A DNA stretch of 64,000 bases. Source: an uncultured Bacteroidota bacterium (GTDB lineage: Bacteria; Bacteroidota; Rhodothermia; Rhodothermales; UBA10348). Shown piece by piece: positions 36,911 to 45,337 of the stretch. The position numbers and the translations under genes are program-made. How positions within the stretch are numbered: the stretch's first letter is position 1; every line of letters begins with the position of its first letter. Under the pieces are notes generated by a model. The model ran no database searches and was not told where the DNA came from. It saw only the letters and a program-made list of their open reading frames with translations. The stretch spans positions 1 through 64,000 of the forward strand of contig CALFHN010000041.1 of the NCBI GenBank assembly GCA_937876355.1, in the 5' to 3' direction.

Positions 36911-39175
36911 CTATTTTTCCCCTGGATGGTAGGTTCGCTCGGTGTGCTTTGAGATGTCTGTGTCGTAAAAGTATACTGGGCGAAGTTTTCCGGTCGCATA
37001 CAATTCCGCTTGATCATTAAAGTGTCGGTTCTCAGGATTTCCGTTTTGACCACCAGCCGTGACGGCGATGGCTCGCAACGAGTCCCCGAACTCAACAATG
37101 GCAACAAATGAGTTGCCGCGCGTTCCGTACAATTTTTTGGTGTCATTGAATGTCCTTTGCCCGTAGGCGGCCAATGAGCCCCACGTTGAAGAGGCAAAAC
37201 CAACGGGAATGCTTGGCTGGCTATCGTCAAAGGGTTGAACAATATCTCCAGTTAGACGCTGAAAGCGATTTATCTGACCCCATGCAATATCCCACGTTCC
37301 AAAATCCGCTTCCAGTTTCTGACTTGCTGACAAGACAGCCTCTAGCCAAATTTCAGGGTGGTCGCCCGACTCCATAAAGTGAGCATTGGTTACACCTTCA
37401 TCCCGGGCGTGCGCTCGCGCTCTACTTTGAAAGTCTTCTGCCCAATAGATAGCTAGTGAAGTGGCATTTGATTCTACTCCTGATCGCTTATTCCACGACC
37501 GAAGTGCGGCTACTTGGCCTGAAACGGCCTTCTTCAAGGAATCGCTATCGGGAGTGTTGTCAAAAGCTCTCAGCAATCTAGGGATTAACTCGTCAAAGGC
37601 TGTCAGATAAGAATCATATGCTGCTTCTCGCAAGGACTCGATGGTGAAGTCCATTTTGCCATCTAGCACCTTAATCGCGTGGAGTCCACGAGCATTTTCG
37701 CCTGTGGTATTCATATAGCGAGGAAAATCTTCCGCTTTGGGGCTATTTGCGCCCGTTACTGAAAAAGGCCAATTATTGGTGTTTTGAATCCAACCATTGG
37801 CCGGGTTTTTGACCAAAACTGATTCTTGTATTCCGTGAAGTCCCTTCCAGTCTGTTTCTGACGTGCTCCCATCTACCGGAAGCGAATAGTCGATCGCATT
37901 ATTTCGAACCGGTACAAAGTTGGAATGGAAGTAAACGATGTTACCATCTGCATCGGCATACACCGTGTTGTTGGATGAATTGGTGTGAAACTCCATCGAT
38001 GCATAAAATTGATCGTAATTTTGAGCTTTGGTTCTCAAATAGGACTGTTGAAGCGCCTTTAGGGGTTCCTCCATGATTTTGAATGCGACCCATTTCCCGT
38101 CTACCTCGCTCACAATCGGTCCGTGTTCGCTCCTGTAGACTGTAAAGGACTTATCACTCATCTTGCCCCCATTTTTATAAAGAATGGTCACTTTTTTGGC
38201 AATTAAGGGTTTCTCTACCCCGTCATACAGGTAGTACATCCCGTCGCTTTTTTCGACGATAGTTTCCAAAAACTGATCTATGTTGTCGGCCGCCGAAGAA
38301 GTGTGCATCCAGCCTGTTTTTTCATTAAAACCCTGATAGACAAAAAATTGTCCCCACGTAACGGCGCCGTATGCATTGAGTCCTTCTTCGCTAACCATGT
38401 GCACTTCTGCTCGGAAATAAAAGGACGTGTGGGGGTTGATCAAGAGTAGAGCGTTTCCATTTTGAGTGTTTGACGGAGCGATGGCAAATCCGTTCGAGCC
38501 ACTCGGCTCCGATACAAATCCATTTACGAAGGTATCATCACTAATCGTCCCCGAAACAGCTTCTAGTTCGTCGGGATTTACAGCAGCCATTTGCTCGGGT
38601 TTTAATGAAGCATGAGATGCGATCGCTTCACCTGGTTTTTCACCATAAAAAGATTCAAGATCACGCATGGAAACTCGCTCAATATCCCCTCCAATGCTTC
38701 CTTCACTGAAAGAAAGCGCCATCCATGGCTCAAATCTTGTCAAAACCCGCGCTTTTACCTCTGGATGACTGGCTAAATAATAATTTAATCCGTCAGCCCA
38801 CCCATTCATTAACATTTTTAACCATTCAGGACTTTCTTCGTACATCAGCTGAAGTGCCGCAGGATCGATGAATAACCTCATACGAAGGTCTCGATAGATT
38901 TCAGATTCCCCTTCCGCTTCAGCAAGACGGCCCATCGAATTAAGAAAATTAACTTCAATACGATTAAAATCGTCCTCGGCCTGCGCGTACAACAAGCCAA
39001 AAACTACATCGGCATCCGTCTTCCCGTAGATATGCGGAATGCCCCAATCATCGCGAATAATAGTTACTCGATCAGCTCTTTCCTTCCAGGAAGCAATTTC
39101 TTCCGCCGTGAACGGACTATCTGAACTTGAACAACTGGTAAAGCCAAAGGCAAAAAGGACAAGAAGTTTTTTCAT
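36911..39175 (-). CDS. Penicillin acylase family protein (Ntn-hydrolase, lipoprotein)
   Basis: The 754-residue secreted protein starts with a lipoprotein signal (LLVLFAFGFTSC) and an A-chain region with 'VTIIRDDWGIPHIYGKTDADVVFGLLYAQAEDDF'. The autoprocessing site is followed by the nucleophile in GSNGFAIAPSNTQNGNALLLINPH (serine near residue 226). Later motifs include 'YQGFNEKTGWMHTSSAADN' and 'SFVAIVEFGDSLRAIAVTAGGQNGNPENRHFNDQAELYATG'. Known members deacylate penicillins, aculeacin or acyl-homoserine lactones; the natural substrate here is unknown. It is monocistronic and convergent with the small membrane gene. Confidence 0.9.
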   Translation of the reverse strand: MKKLLVLFAFGFTSCSSSDSPFTAEEIASWKERADRVTIIRDDWGIPHIYGKTDADVVFGLLYAQAEDDFNRIEVNFLNSMGRLAEAEGESEIYRDLRMRLFIDPAALQLMYEESPEWLKMLMNGWADGLNYYLASHPEVKARVLTRFEPWMALSFSEGSIGGDIERVSMRDLESFYGEKPGEAIASHASLKPEQMAAVNPDELEAVSGTISDDTFVNGFVSEPSGSNGFAIAPSNTQNGNALLLINPHTSFYFRAEVHMVSEEGLNAYGAVTWGQFFVYQGFNEKTGWMHTSSAADNIDQFLETIVEKSDGMYYLYDGVEKPLIAKKVTILYKNGGKMSDKSFTVYRSEHGPIVSEVDGKWVAFKIMEEPLKALQQSYLRTKAQNYDQFYASMEFHTNSSNNTVYADADGNIVYFHSNFVPVRNNAIDYSLPVDGSTSETDWKGLHGIQESVLVKNPANGWIQNTNNWPFSVTGANSPKAEDFPRYMNTTGENARGLHAIKVLDGKMDFTIESLREAAYDSYLTAFDELIPRLLRAFDNTPDSDSLKKAVSGQVAALRSWNKRSGVESNATSLAIYWAEDFQSRARAHARDEGVTNAHFMESGDHPEIWLEAVLSASQKLEADFGTWDIAWGQINRFQRLTGDIVQPFDDSQPSIPVGFASSTWGSLAAYGQRTFNDTKKLYGTRGNSFVAIVEFGDSLRAIAVTAGGQNGNPENRHFNDQAELYATGKLRPVYFYDTDISKHTERTYHPGEK

Positions 39176-39268
39176 CGCGGGGGCAGGTTTGGTGGAATTG
39201 CAAAATATACAACCCTTAAATCAAAAGAGGCTTCTGTTCAATATGCGAAATCAATCGCGAAACCTTAG

Positions 39269-40240
39269 TCAGTAGGACCATCTCGTTGGAGTGCGGTCCC
39301 ACCTATGGTTTCTAAGCTCCTGATGGAGATCTTCGGACAAGGGACCCGCGTCTGAACAGGAAATATTTCCGGTCACGTGCTGATAAGCCCTCATTCCCGG
39401 AATAATGGTCGTGATATCTGAATTGTTAAGTATAAAACGAAGCGCCATCTCTGGAAGCGTCATTCCTTCGGGTACAATGCGTTTCAGTTTTTCAGCACGT
39501 TCTACGCTGGGGACTAGGTTTTCGGGTACAAAATAAAGGTTTCTCCAGTCCCCTTTCGGCCACGTGGATTCAACAGTGAGATTGCCAGTCAGGGTGCCTT
39601 CATCAAAGGGCACTCGCGCGATAACAGCCACATCATTCTCGCGACACGCCGGAAAAAGTTCGTCCTCCGGATCCTGATCAAAAATATTATAAATCACTTG
39701 TACAGAATCAACATAACCACTCGAAACCGTTTTTAACCCATTCCAAGGCTCCCATCTATTGATTGAGATTCCGACTCCACGAATCACTCCTTCTGACTTC
39801 AAGTCTTCGATTGCCCTTATCCACCGCTCATCTTCGGCCCACGCATCTTCCCAAACATGAAATTGAATTAAATCGAAATACTCCAATCCCGAATTTTTCA
39901 AACTGAGTCCAACAAACTGCTTAATATGCTCAACTGGAAAACATTCGTCCATTGAAAATCCCCTTTTGCTTGGCCACCTCTTGTTTTTGGGCGGTATTTT
40001 GGTCGCTGTATAGATTTCCTTTTTAGGATTTGCTCTTACTAGATCTCCTAGAAGTGCCTCGGATCGACCTTCACCATAGGCCCAGGCCGTATCGAAAAAA
40101 TTGCAGCCCAGATCGAGCGATAGCTGAAGTGCCTCGAGCGACTGCGCATCATTGGAGTCAGACCACGATCCCATGCCCCACATTCCATGTCCTATCTCAC
40201 TCACATTCCAGCCTAATCGTCCAAATTTTCTGGTTTTCAT
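39269..40240 (-). CDS. Aldo/keto reductase
   Basis: The 323-residue protein has the AKR TIM barrel and catalytic set: aspartate and tyrosine in 'FFDTAWAYGEGRSEALLGDLV', lysine in 'YTATKIPPK', histidine in 'LIQFHVWEDAW', and the NADP-binding 'GMRAYQHVTGNISC' near the end. Substrate is unknown. The ORF track starts at 40411, but the first 57 residues have no AKR similarity; MKTRKFGRLGWNVSEIG at 40240 is the true start. It lies 58 bp downstream of the broken amidohydrolase in the same direction. Confidence 0.9.
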   Translation of the reverse strand: MKTRKFGRLGWNVSEIGHGMWGMGSWSDSNDAQSLEALQLSLDLGCNFFDTAWAYGEGRSEALLGDLVRANPKKEIYTATKIPPKNKRWPSKRGFSMDECFPVEHIKQFVGLSLKNSGLEYFDLIQFHVWEDAWAEDERWIRAIEDLKSEGVIRGVGISINRWEPWNGLKTVSSGYVDSVQVIYNIFDQDPEDELFPACRENDVAVIARVPFDEGTLTGNLTVESTWPKGDWRNLYFVPENLVPSVERAEKLKRIVPEGMTLPEMALRFILNNSDITTIIPGMRAYQHVTGNISCSDAGPLSEDLHQELRNHRWDRTPTRWSY

Positions 40241-40298
40241 AATTTTTGTTTTATCAATTGAATATGGGACGGTACGTCCTTTAATCGTCTCATCAATT

Positions 40299-41480
40299 TT
40301 ACTGAGAATCCAAGATTTGGCCTCGTAGGATGACGGAATGCACCGCGCCCAAGTTTCGCATATCCGCGAGCGGATTTTTGTCCAAAAGCACCATGTCAGC
40401 CGCTTTTCCAACCTTAATACTTCCCCGCTCTCCAGCTAACCCCGAAAAACTTGCAGCCCCAGAAGTTGTCATTTTGAGAACGTCCATCGGAGGAATTCCA
40501 GCCCGTACAAATGAAATCATTTCGCCATGCAGGCCGGTTCCTGGTTTCTGTGGCCATTCTCAATATGCAAAATTGGCACCCAACAACAAGGACACGCCGG
40601 CGTCAAAAAAGCGTTTAAAAATCACATATGCGTGTTGAATGCGAGCATCCTTTGAAGGATCATCGCCACGCACCTCGATCGGAGCGATCATACTATACAT
40701 CGCGGGAGAAACCCAAGTACCATTTTTTAGGAAAACCTCGATTACTTCCTGGATTTCAGCATCCGAAAGCCTCAAATACGGACTCATATGTTCGATGCTT
40801 CGAAGTCCAAGATCAGAAGCCGAAACAGCACTAAGTCCTTGTGGGACATGCCCTACAACCGTCATGTCTAATTTTTTTCCTTCATCTACAAGCGCTGCAA
40901 CCAACCCAGCACTAATCAGTGGTTGAATTTTGATAAAGTCCACGCCTCGTTTTTTTAACGTATGAACTGCGGCACGCGCTTCATCTTCAGAACTCACTTT
41001 TAATCGATACTCATCCTCAGCCTCAAGCCCTTCAACGTAAGGGCCACACCATATCATAGATGGTCCGAGTAGTATTCCATCGTCAATTCCTTGCTTCCAC
41101 TCTTCAATTTCATTTGGGTCTCCCCCCAACTCTCGAATGCTGGTCACCCCTGCGTTGACCAACATGCCCAGCGCATCTTCTCCCCAATACGAGAGGTGGG
41201 CGTGCATGTCCCACAAGCCGGGAATAAGAAATTTTCCAGTGCCATCTATAACGAGGGCGTCTTCGGGAATCTGTGGAATTTGACCATGTGTGACGGAGAT
41301 GATCTTTCCCTCTTGAAAGATAACAGCGGCATTTTCAAAGGTTCGATCTGATTCACCATCAATTAGCGTAACAGAGTGTATCACAACACGTTGCGCCTGC
41401 CATGCTGCCACAGGACTAGACCATAGCAAGAGCCCAATTAGGAAAATTAGTGGACGAAAAAGGGAGCATTTGGATTTCAT
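40299..41480 (-). pseudogene. Amidohydrolase-family protein disrupted by an in-frame TGA
   Basis: The first part (about 306 residues) has a signal peptide, 'LIDGESDRTFENAAVIFQEGKI', the metal motif 'GLWDMHAHLS', a K in 'DFIKIQP', and 'VVGHVPQGLSA' with 'LRSIEHM'. It ends at TGA (40560-40562). Reading on in the same frame gives 'EWPQKPGTGLHGEMISF', then 'PMDVLKMTTSGAASFSG' and 'GSIKVGKAADMVLLDKNPL', which is the normal end of the family. So one gene is split by one stop. In addition the metal-binding aspartate expected in GTD reads as asparagine (LLLGANFAY). Two lesions make active protein unlikely. It faces away from the DUF5916 gene. Confidence 0.8.
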
Positions 41481-41830
41481 TTGCACTATCGAACTGTTGC
41501 ACTCGCACCATTCGGCGTTTCTTGAATTGGTCATTTTAAGAAGAGAACTCTACAGGTCAATATCGCTACCAAACGTTTATGAAAAACGCTGCTAGCCATC
41601 TTATTTATTTGGGTTTGATGATGATGGTCTTCACGGGCTGCGATTGAGGTTAAACTAAGCTCGACCTAGCTCAGACACCAGTTCTAGGCACGCATCGATT
41701 CAAATGAAAAGCACCCGGGAATTCACGTTCGGGCCCTGCGTGATTTCACGTCAACTTTCATTGCACCTATTACATGTCTTGTTGCTAAATTGAAGCCTTC
41801 ACCCAGAAAACTAAAACGCCCAAGTCGCTC
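41481..41830. other. 350-bp divergent intergenic region with a 22-codon lipopeptide ORF
   Basis: Apart from the tiny ORF at 41579-41647 described separately, no gene is seen between the amidohydrolase pseudogene and the DUF5916 gene. The right part should hold the promoter of the DUF5916 gene, but I cannot point to clear boxes. Confidence 0.5.
41579..41647 (+). CDS. 22-residue lipopeptide ORF or truncated lipoprotein
   Basis: ATG at 41579 opens an ORF encoding MKNAASHLIYLGLMMMVFTGCD and then TGA. It is a complete lipoprotein signal peptide with a good lipobox (VFTGC) and only one residue after the cysteine. It is too short for the ORF track. It may be a stub left after a nonsense mutation or deletion, or a deliberate entericidin-like lipopeptide. 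The following sequence reads on without an obvious domain. Confidence 0.35.
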   Translation: MKNAASHLIYLGLMMMVFTGCD

Positions 41831-44170
41831 ATGTCGCTCATCAATAAATCCTTGATGCTTATTGGATTTTGCTTAATTCCATTCCAGTCATCGTTTGCCC
41901 AAGATCAGGCGGCCACGAGACGATCCGATCTAAGCATTGCCATTCCGAAATTGGATATTCCCGTCATGTCGATTGACGGTTATTTGAATGAAGAAATATG
42001 GAGCCAGGCTGCAGAAACAGCCGATTTCATGCAGTATATCCCGGTGGATGGAAGACCGGCTGAAGATGGGACAAAAATTAAACTTTGGTACGGCTCAAGT
42101 GCGCTTTACATCGGGATCGAGGCACAAGAAGTCCACGGAGAGGTGCGTTCCACGCTAGCTGACCGCGACAATCTAGACAACGACGATCGTGTCGTGATCG
42201 TGTTGGATACCTACGACGATCAGCGCTCAGCGTTTGCATTCATCGTCAATCCGTTAGGTCAACAAGCAGACGGTACCCTCAAAGATGCAGGATCGGCTTC
42301 AAGTGGGTTTGGACGCGGTGGCGGTGAACCTTTTTCGGTGGATGAAAACCCAGACTTTTTGTTCACATCTCAAGGACGCCTAACTGATACTGGATACGTC
42401 GTTGAAATTGAAATACCCTTTAAAAGTCTCCGTTTTACGAATGCTGCGACTCAAAACTGGGGATTTAACGTTCTTCGCAAGGTCCAGCATTCAGGTTATT
42501 GGTCATCTTGGAGTGGTGCTAGGCTGGGTGGAGCTTCTTTCATGGCCCAGAATGGGTCACTTTCCGGACTTTCAGAATTAAGCCGTGGGCGCGTTCTTGA
42601 AATCAATCCGGAAATCCGCGGAGCCCTTAGAAGAGGACCCGAACCAGAAAAATTTGAAAGAGATACAACTGACCCATTTGGCCTGAACGTGCGATATGGC
42701 CTCTCTTCCAACATGGTTCTCAACGCAACGTTAAACCCAGACTTTTCGCAGATTGAAGCCGATGTTGTACAGATAAACTATGATCCACGTCGATCCGTTT
42801 CGTTTCCGGAAAAGCGCCCGTTTTTCCTAGATGGAATTGAAATGTTTAGCTCACCGACCCGGCTAATTTATACTCGCAGCATCGCCAATCCACTTGCGGC
42901 CGTGAAAGTCGCTGGGAAGTCTGGATCCACGACTATCGCCGCGTTGTCCGCCGTTGACAACGGAGGACCATCGATTGCTGATGTAGATGCCTCATACGTT
43001 AATGCGATCCGAATTAAACAGGACCTAGGCGGTCAAAACAGCGTCGGCGTGGTGTATACCGATCGAATGCATGATGATTGGTCAAACCGGGTGTTTGCTA
43101 TAGACGGAAATGTTATTGCTAGAGACAAGTATTCTTTTAGCGCGCAAACAGGATTCAGTTCTACAACTGGTCTTGGTGGAATAGCACCCATGTGGAACGC
43201 GGGTGCTAATTTTTCAACACGGAAATGGTCCGGAGGGCTCAGCACAACCGGTTATCATGCCGATTTTGATCCGGCTGTAGGCTTCCTGAGTCGTGGAAAC
43301 CAAGTAACACTTAATGCAAATGGAGCCCGAACCGTTTATGGAAAAGAGGGGGGCTTTCTTGAAAGGGCAAGCCTCTCTTTGCGCCTGACGGGGGCGTGGG
43401 ATTACGACGGGTTTATGAACGGCGATAGTGCTGAAGATATCCGATTCTATCCGACCTTTAGTTTCCAAATGCGCGGTGGATGGGGGCTCAGCATTTTCAC
43501 GTGGTTCGAGTCTTTTGGGTATCCTGCCAACTTTTTTACGCACTACTACCTCAAAACGAACACTGGGTTTGAACCTTACAAAGGTGTACCTCATCTAATC
43601 AATGTCGGTCCAATGATCACCCTGTCTTCACCTCAATTTGATCGTTATTCTGGATTTATCCGATTTGGCTTTGGTCGGGATCCGAACTATGACGAGTGGG
43701 CAGATGCCAACATTCGCAATATTGAATTGGAAGTCAGGTATACACCTACGGATCAGCTACGTTTAGAATTAAGATATGACCATCAGCAACATTTTCGGGC
43801 CTCAGATAAGTCCCTGGTCTCGCTTAGCCGGGTTCCGAGGCTGAAAGTCGAATATCAGATTACACCAACCTTATTTGTACGATTTGTGGGGCAATATCGC
43901 TCGTTGTACAAAGATGCTCTTCGGGATGACTCAAGGACCAATTTCCCCATTTATTACCTTGCTAGCGATGGGAGTTATGTCAAAGCAGACAGTCGGCGTT
44001 CGAATAATATCCAAGCTGACTTCCTTGTCTCGTACCGGCCGACACCTGGGACGGTCGTGTTTGTTGGATATGGAACTGCAAAGAGTGAACAGGACACGTA
44101 TCGATTCCGCAACTTCACGCGTCAAGGAGACGGCTTTTTTATGAAGCTTAGCTACCTTTTCCGAGTTTAA
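41831..44170 (+). CDS. DUF5916 outer-membrane protein with CBM9-like N-terminal domain
   Basis: The 779-residue secreted protein has a signal peptide (MSLINKSLMLIGFCLIPFQSSFAQ). A carbohydrate-binding family 9-like beta domain follows ('DGYLNEEIWSQAAETADFMQYIP', 'IGIEAQEVHGEVRSTLADRDN', 'DDRVVIVLDTYDDQR'). A long C-terminal barrel-like region contains 'SFPEKRPFFLDGIEMF' and 'LIYTRSI', the DUF5916 signature, and ends in a phenylalanine-rich tail (YLFRV). These proteins are common in Bacteroidota and relatives; their function is not established. A strong terminator follows 12 bp after the stop codon. Confidence 0.88.
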   Translation: MSLINKSLMLIGFCLIPFQSSFAQDQAATRRSDLSIAIPKLDIPVMSIDGYLNEEIWSQAAETADFMQYIPVDGRPAEDGTKIKLWYGSSALYIGIEAQEVHGEVRSTLADRDNLDNDDRVVIVLDTYDDQRSAFAFIVNPLGQQADGTLKDAGSASSGFGRGGGEPFSVDENPDFLFTSQGRLTDTGYVVEIEIPFKSLRFTNAATQNWGFNVLRKVQHSGYWSSWSGARLGGASFMAQNGSLSGLSELSRGRVLEINPEIRGALRRGPEPEKFERDTTDPFGLNVRYGLSSNMVLNATLNPDFSQIEADVVQINYDPRRSVSFPEKRPFFLDGIEMFSSPTRLIYTRSIANPLAAVKVAGKSGSTTIAALSAVDNGGPSIADVDASYVNAIRIKQDLGGQNSVGVVYTDRMHDDWSNRVFAIDGNVIARDKYSFSAQTGFSSTTGLGGIAPMWNAGANFSTRKWSGGLSTTGYHADFDPAVGFLSRGNQVTLNANGARTVYGKEGGFLERASLSLRLTGAWDYDGFMNGDSAEDIRFYPTFSFQMRGGWGLSIFTWFESFGYPANFFTHYYLKTNTGFEPYKGVPHLINVGPMITLSSPQFDRYSGFIRFGFGRDPNYDEWADANIRNIELEVRYTPTDQLRLELRYDHQQHFRASDKSLVSLSRVPRLKVEYQITPTLFVRFVGQYRSLYKDALRDDSRTNFPIYYLASDGSYVKADSRRSNNIQADFLVSYRPTPGTVVFVGYGTAKSEQDTYRFRNFTRQGDGFFMKLSYLFRV

Positions 44171-44181
44171 CGAAATAAAAC

Positions 44182-44221
44182 GCCCCTGAACGGCTATTAA
44201 CGCTATTCAGGGGCTTTTTTA
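44182..44221 (+). terminator. Terminator between the DUF5916 gene and tRNA-Leu
   Basis: GCCCCTGAA (44182-44190) pairs perfectly with TTCAGGGGC (44206-44214), followed by seven Ts. On the minus strand the stem is followed by TTTTATTT, so it can also stop transcription from the tRNA-Leu gene coming the other way. This stretch, the tRNA and the short leader before the cytidine deaminase account for the 315-bp gap between coding genes. Confidence 0.85.
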
Positions 44222-44227
44222 CATACG

Positions 44228-44312
44228 TACCGAGAGCGGGACTCGAACCCGCACGAGCATTAAGCTCAACGGATTTTAAGTCCGTTGCGTCTACCTATTC
44301 CGCCATCCCGGC
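44228..44312 (-). tRNA. tRNA-Leu (TAA anticodon)
   Basis: On the minus strand the gene reads GCCGGGATGGCGGAATAGGT and ends GGTTCGAGTCCCGCTCTCGGT plus discriminator A. The 85-nt length with a long variable arm (TTGAGCTTAATGCTCGT) is the class II leucine form. The anticodon stem ACGGA/TCCGT closes a CTTAAAA loop with anticodon TAA. The CCA end is not encoded. Two G-T pairs are present in the acceptor stem. It stands alone next to the bidirectional terminator. Confidence 0.95.
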
Positions 44313-44485
44313 AGCCAGCTCGACCAATTGGCCGAAAGCGCGACGCAAAACTAGCCATTAGTCACCAGCGAAACAACGTGAACCTTCCTCCACATTCGGA
44401 TTTGATACCAAACTCACGGAAGTTTGTACCTTAATCGGATCAATCTCTAAAAACAGAATCCCGCTTCACACCCATTTGCAGGCTC

Positions 44486-45274
44486 ATGGATCACGTAAAC
44501 ACTATTCTAAAGTTGCTGCTTGATGAGGCAAAGACGGTTTCGGAGCGCTCTTATTCACCGTATTCGGGCCGGAAAGAAGGAGTGATCGTGCTTTTGGAAG
44601 ATGGGAGCATGGTACCTGGGGTACGAGTCGAAAATGCTTCTTTTCAACTAACTATCCCTCCCCTACTAAATGTAATTACTACGCTTTATGCGCTGCAGCG
44701 CAAGGACTTATCGGCTATAGTGTCGAGCGTGGCATTTACTGAGGCCGAGCTCGCTTATACCAGCGCCTTGAGCGGATACAACTGGGAATTGGTTGCCCAA
44801 AATGTCCTTATGGTGGCAGGTGCGCACGTTTCTGACCCGACTAAAATGTTAACCGTGACTTCTACTACGGAACTGCCCACAGCGGAGCAGGGCGTTATTA
44901 TGGCGCGGAATGCCGCTTCGTTCGCTTTCATCCCTGAATCAAATTTTCCGGTCGGATGTGCAATTAAAACAGAGTCAGGAGATATCGTTACGGCGGCAAA
45001 TATTGAGCACACGGATTGGTCTCAAATCATATGTGCCGAACGAAATGCTCTTTCCACAGCGATCTCTTATGGTCTGAGTGAAACGATCGAATTGTATGTG
45101 TCCTGTCCTAAACTTGTGGGCGGTACTCCTTGCGGATCATGTAGGCAGGTAATAGTGGAACTTGCCCCACGGGCAACGGTTTGGATGGACTCCGGAAATG
45201 CGCAACCAATTGCAATGAATGCAACGGAGTTATTGCCAGGCCATTTTACGGGTGATGTCTTAAAACGAGTCTGA
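44486..45274 (+). CDS. cdd: Cytidine deaminase, two-domain form with catalytic C-terminal half
   Basis: The enzyme would deaminate cytidine and deoxycytidine to uridines for pyrimidine salvage. The 262-residue protein has two deaminase folds. The C-terminal fold has the zinc and catalytic residues: CAERNALSTA (near residue 183) and PCGSCRQVIVE (near 213-217). The N-terminal fold keeps the opening 'RSYSPYSGRKEGVIVLLEDG' and 'GVRVENASFQLTIPPLLNVIT' but has lost the CAE and PCxxC motifs. In E. coli Cdd the catalytic half is N-terminal and the degenerate half C-terminal, so the order here is reversed. The start at 44486 fits the fold. Confidence 0.88.
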   Translation: MDHVNTILKLLLDEAKTVSERSYSPYSGRKEGVIVLLEDGSMVPGVRVENASFQLTIPPLLNVITTLYALQRKDLSAIVSSVAFTEAELAYTSALSGYNWELVAQNVLMVAGAHVSDPTKMLTVTSTTELPTAEQGVIMARNAASFAFIPESNFPVGCAIKTESGDIVTAANIEHTDWSQIICAERNALSTAISYGLSETIELYVSCPKLVGGTPCGSCRQVIVELAPRATVWMDSGNAQPIAMNATELLPGHFTGDVLKRV

Positions 45275-45337
45275 TTCTGCGTTTTAATCCAAATTAACAT
45301 TCAGTTTCCCTGTTTCATTTAGGGATATTCCTCCTGC

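Noticed and set aside
40560-40562. Selenocysteine or recoded TGA in the amidohydrolase
   Set aside because: No family member uses Sec at this place, no SECIS-like hairpin was recognised, and TGA ends many other genes here.
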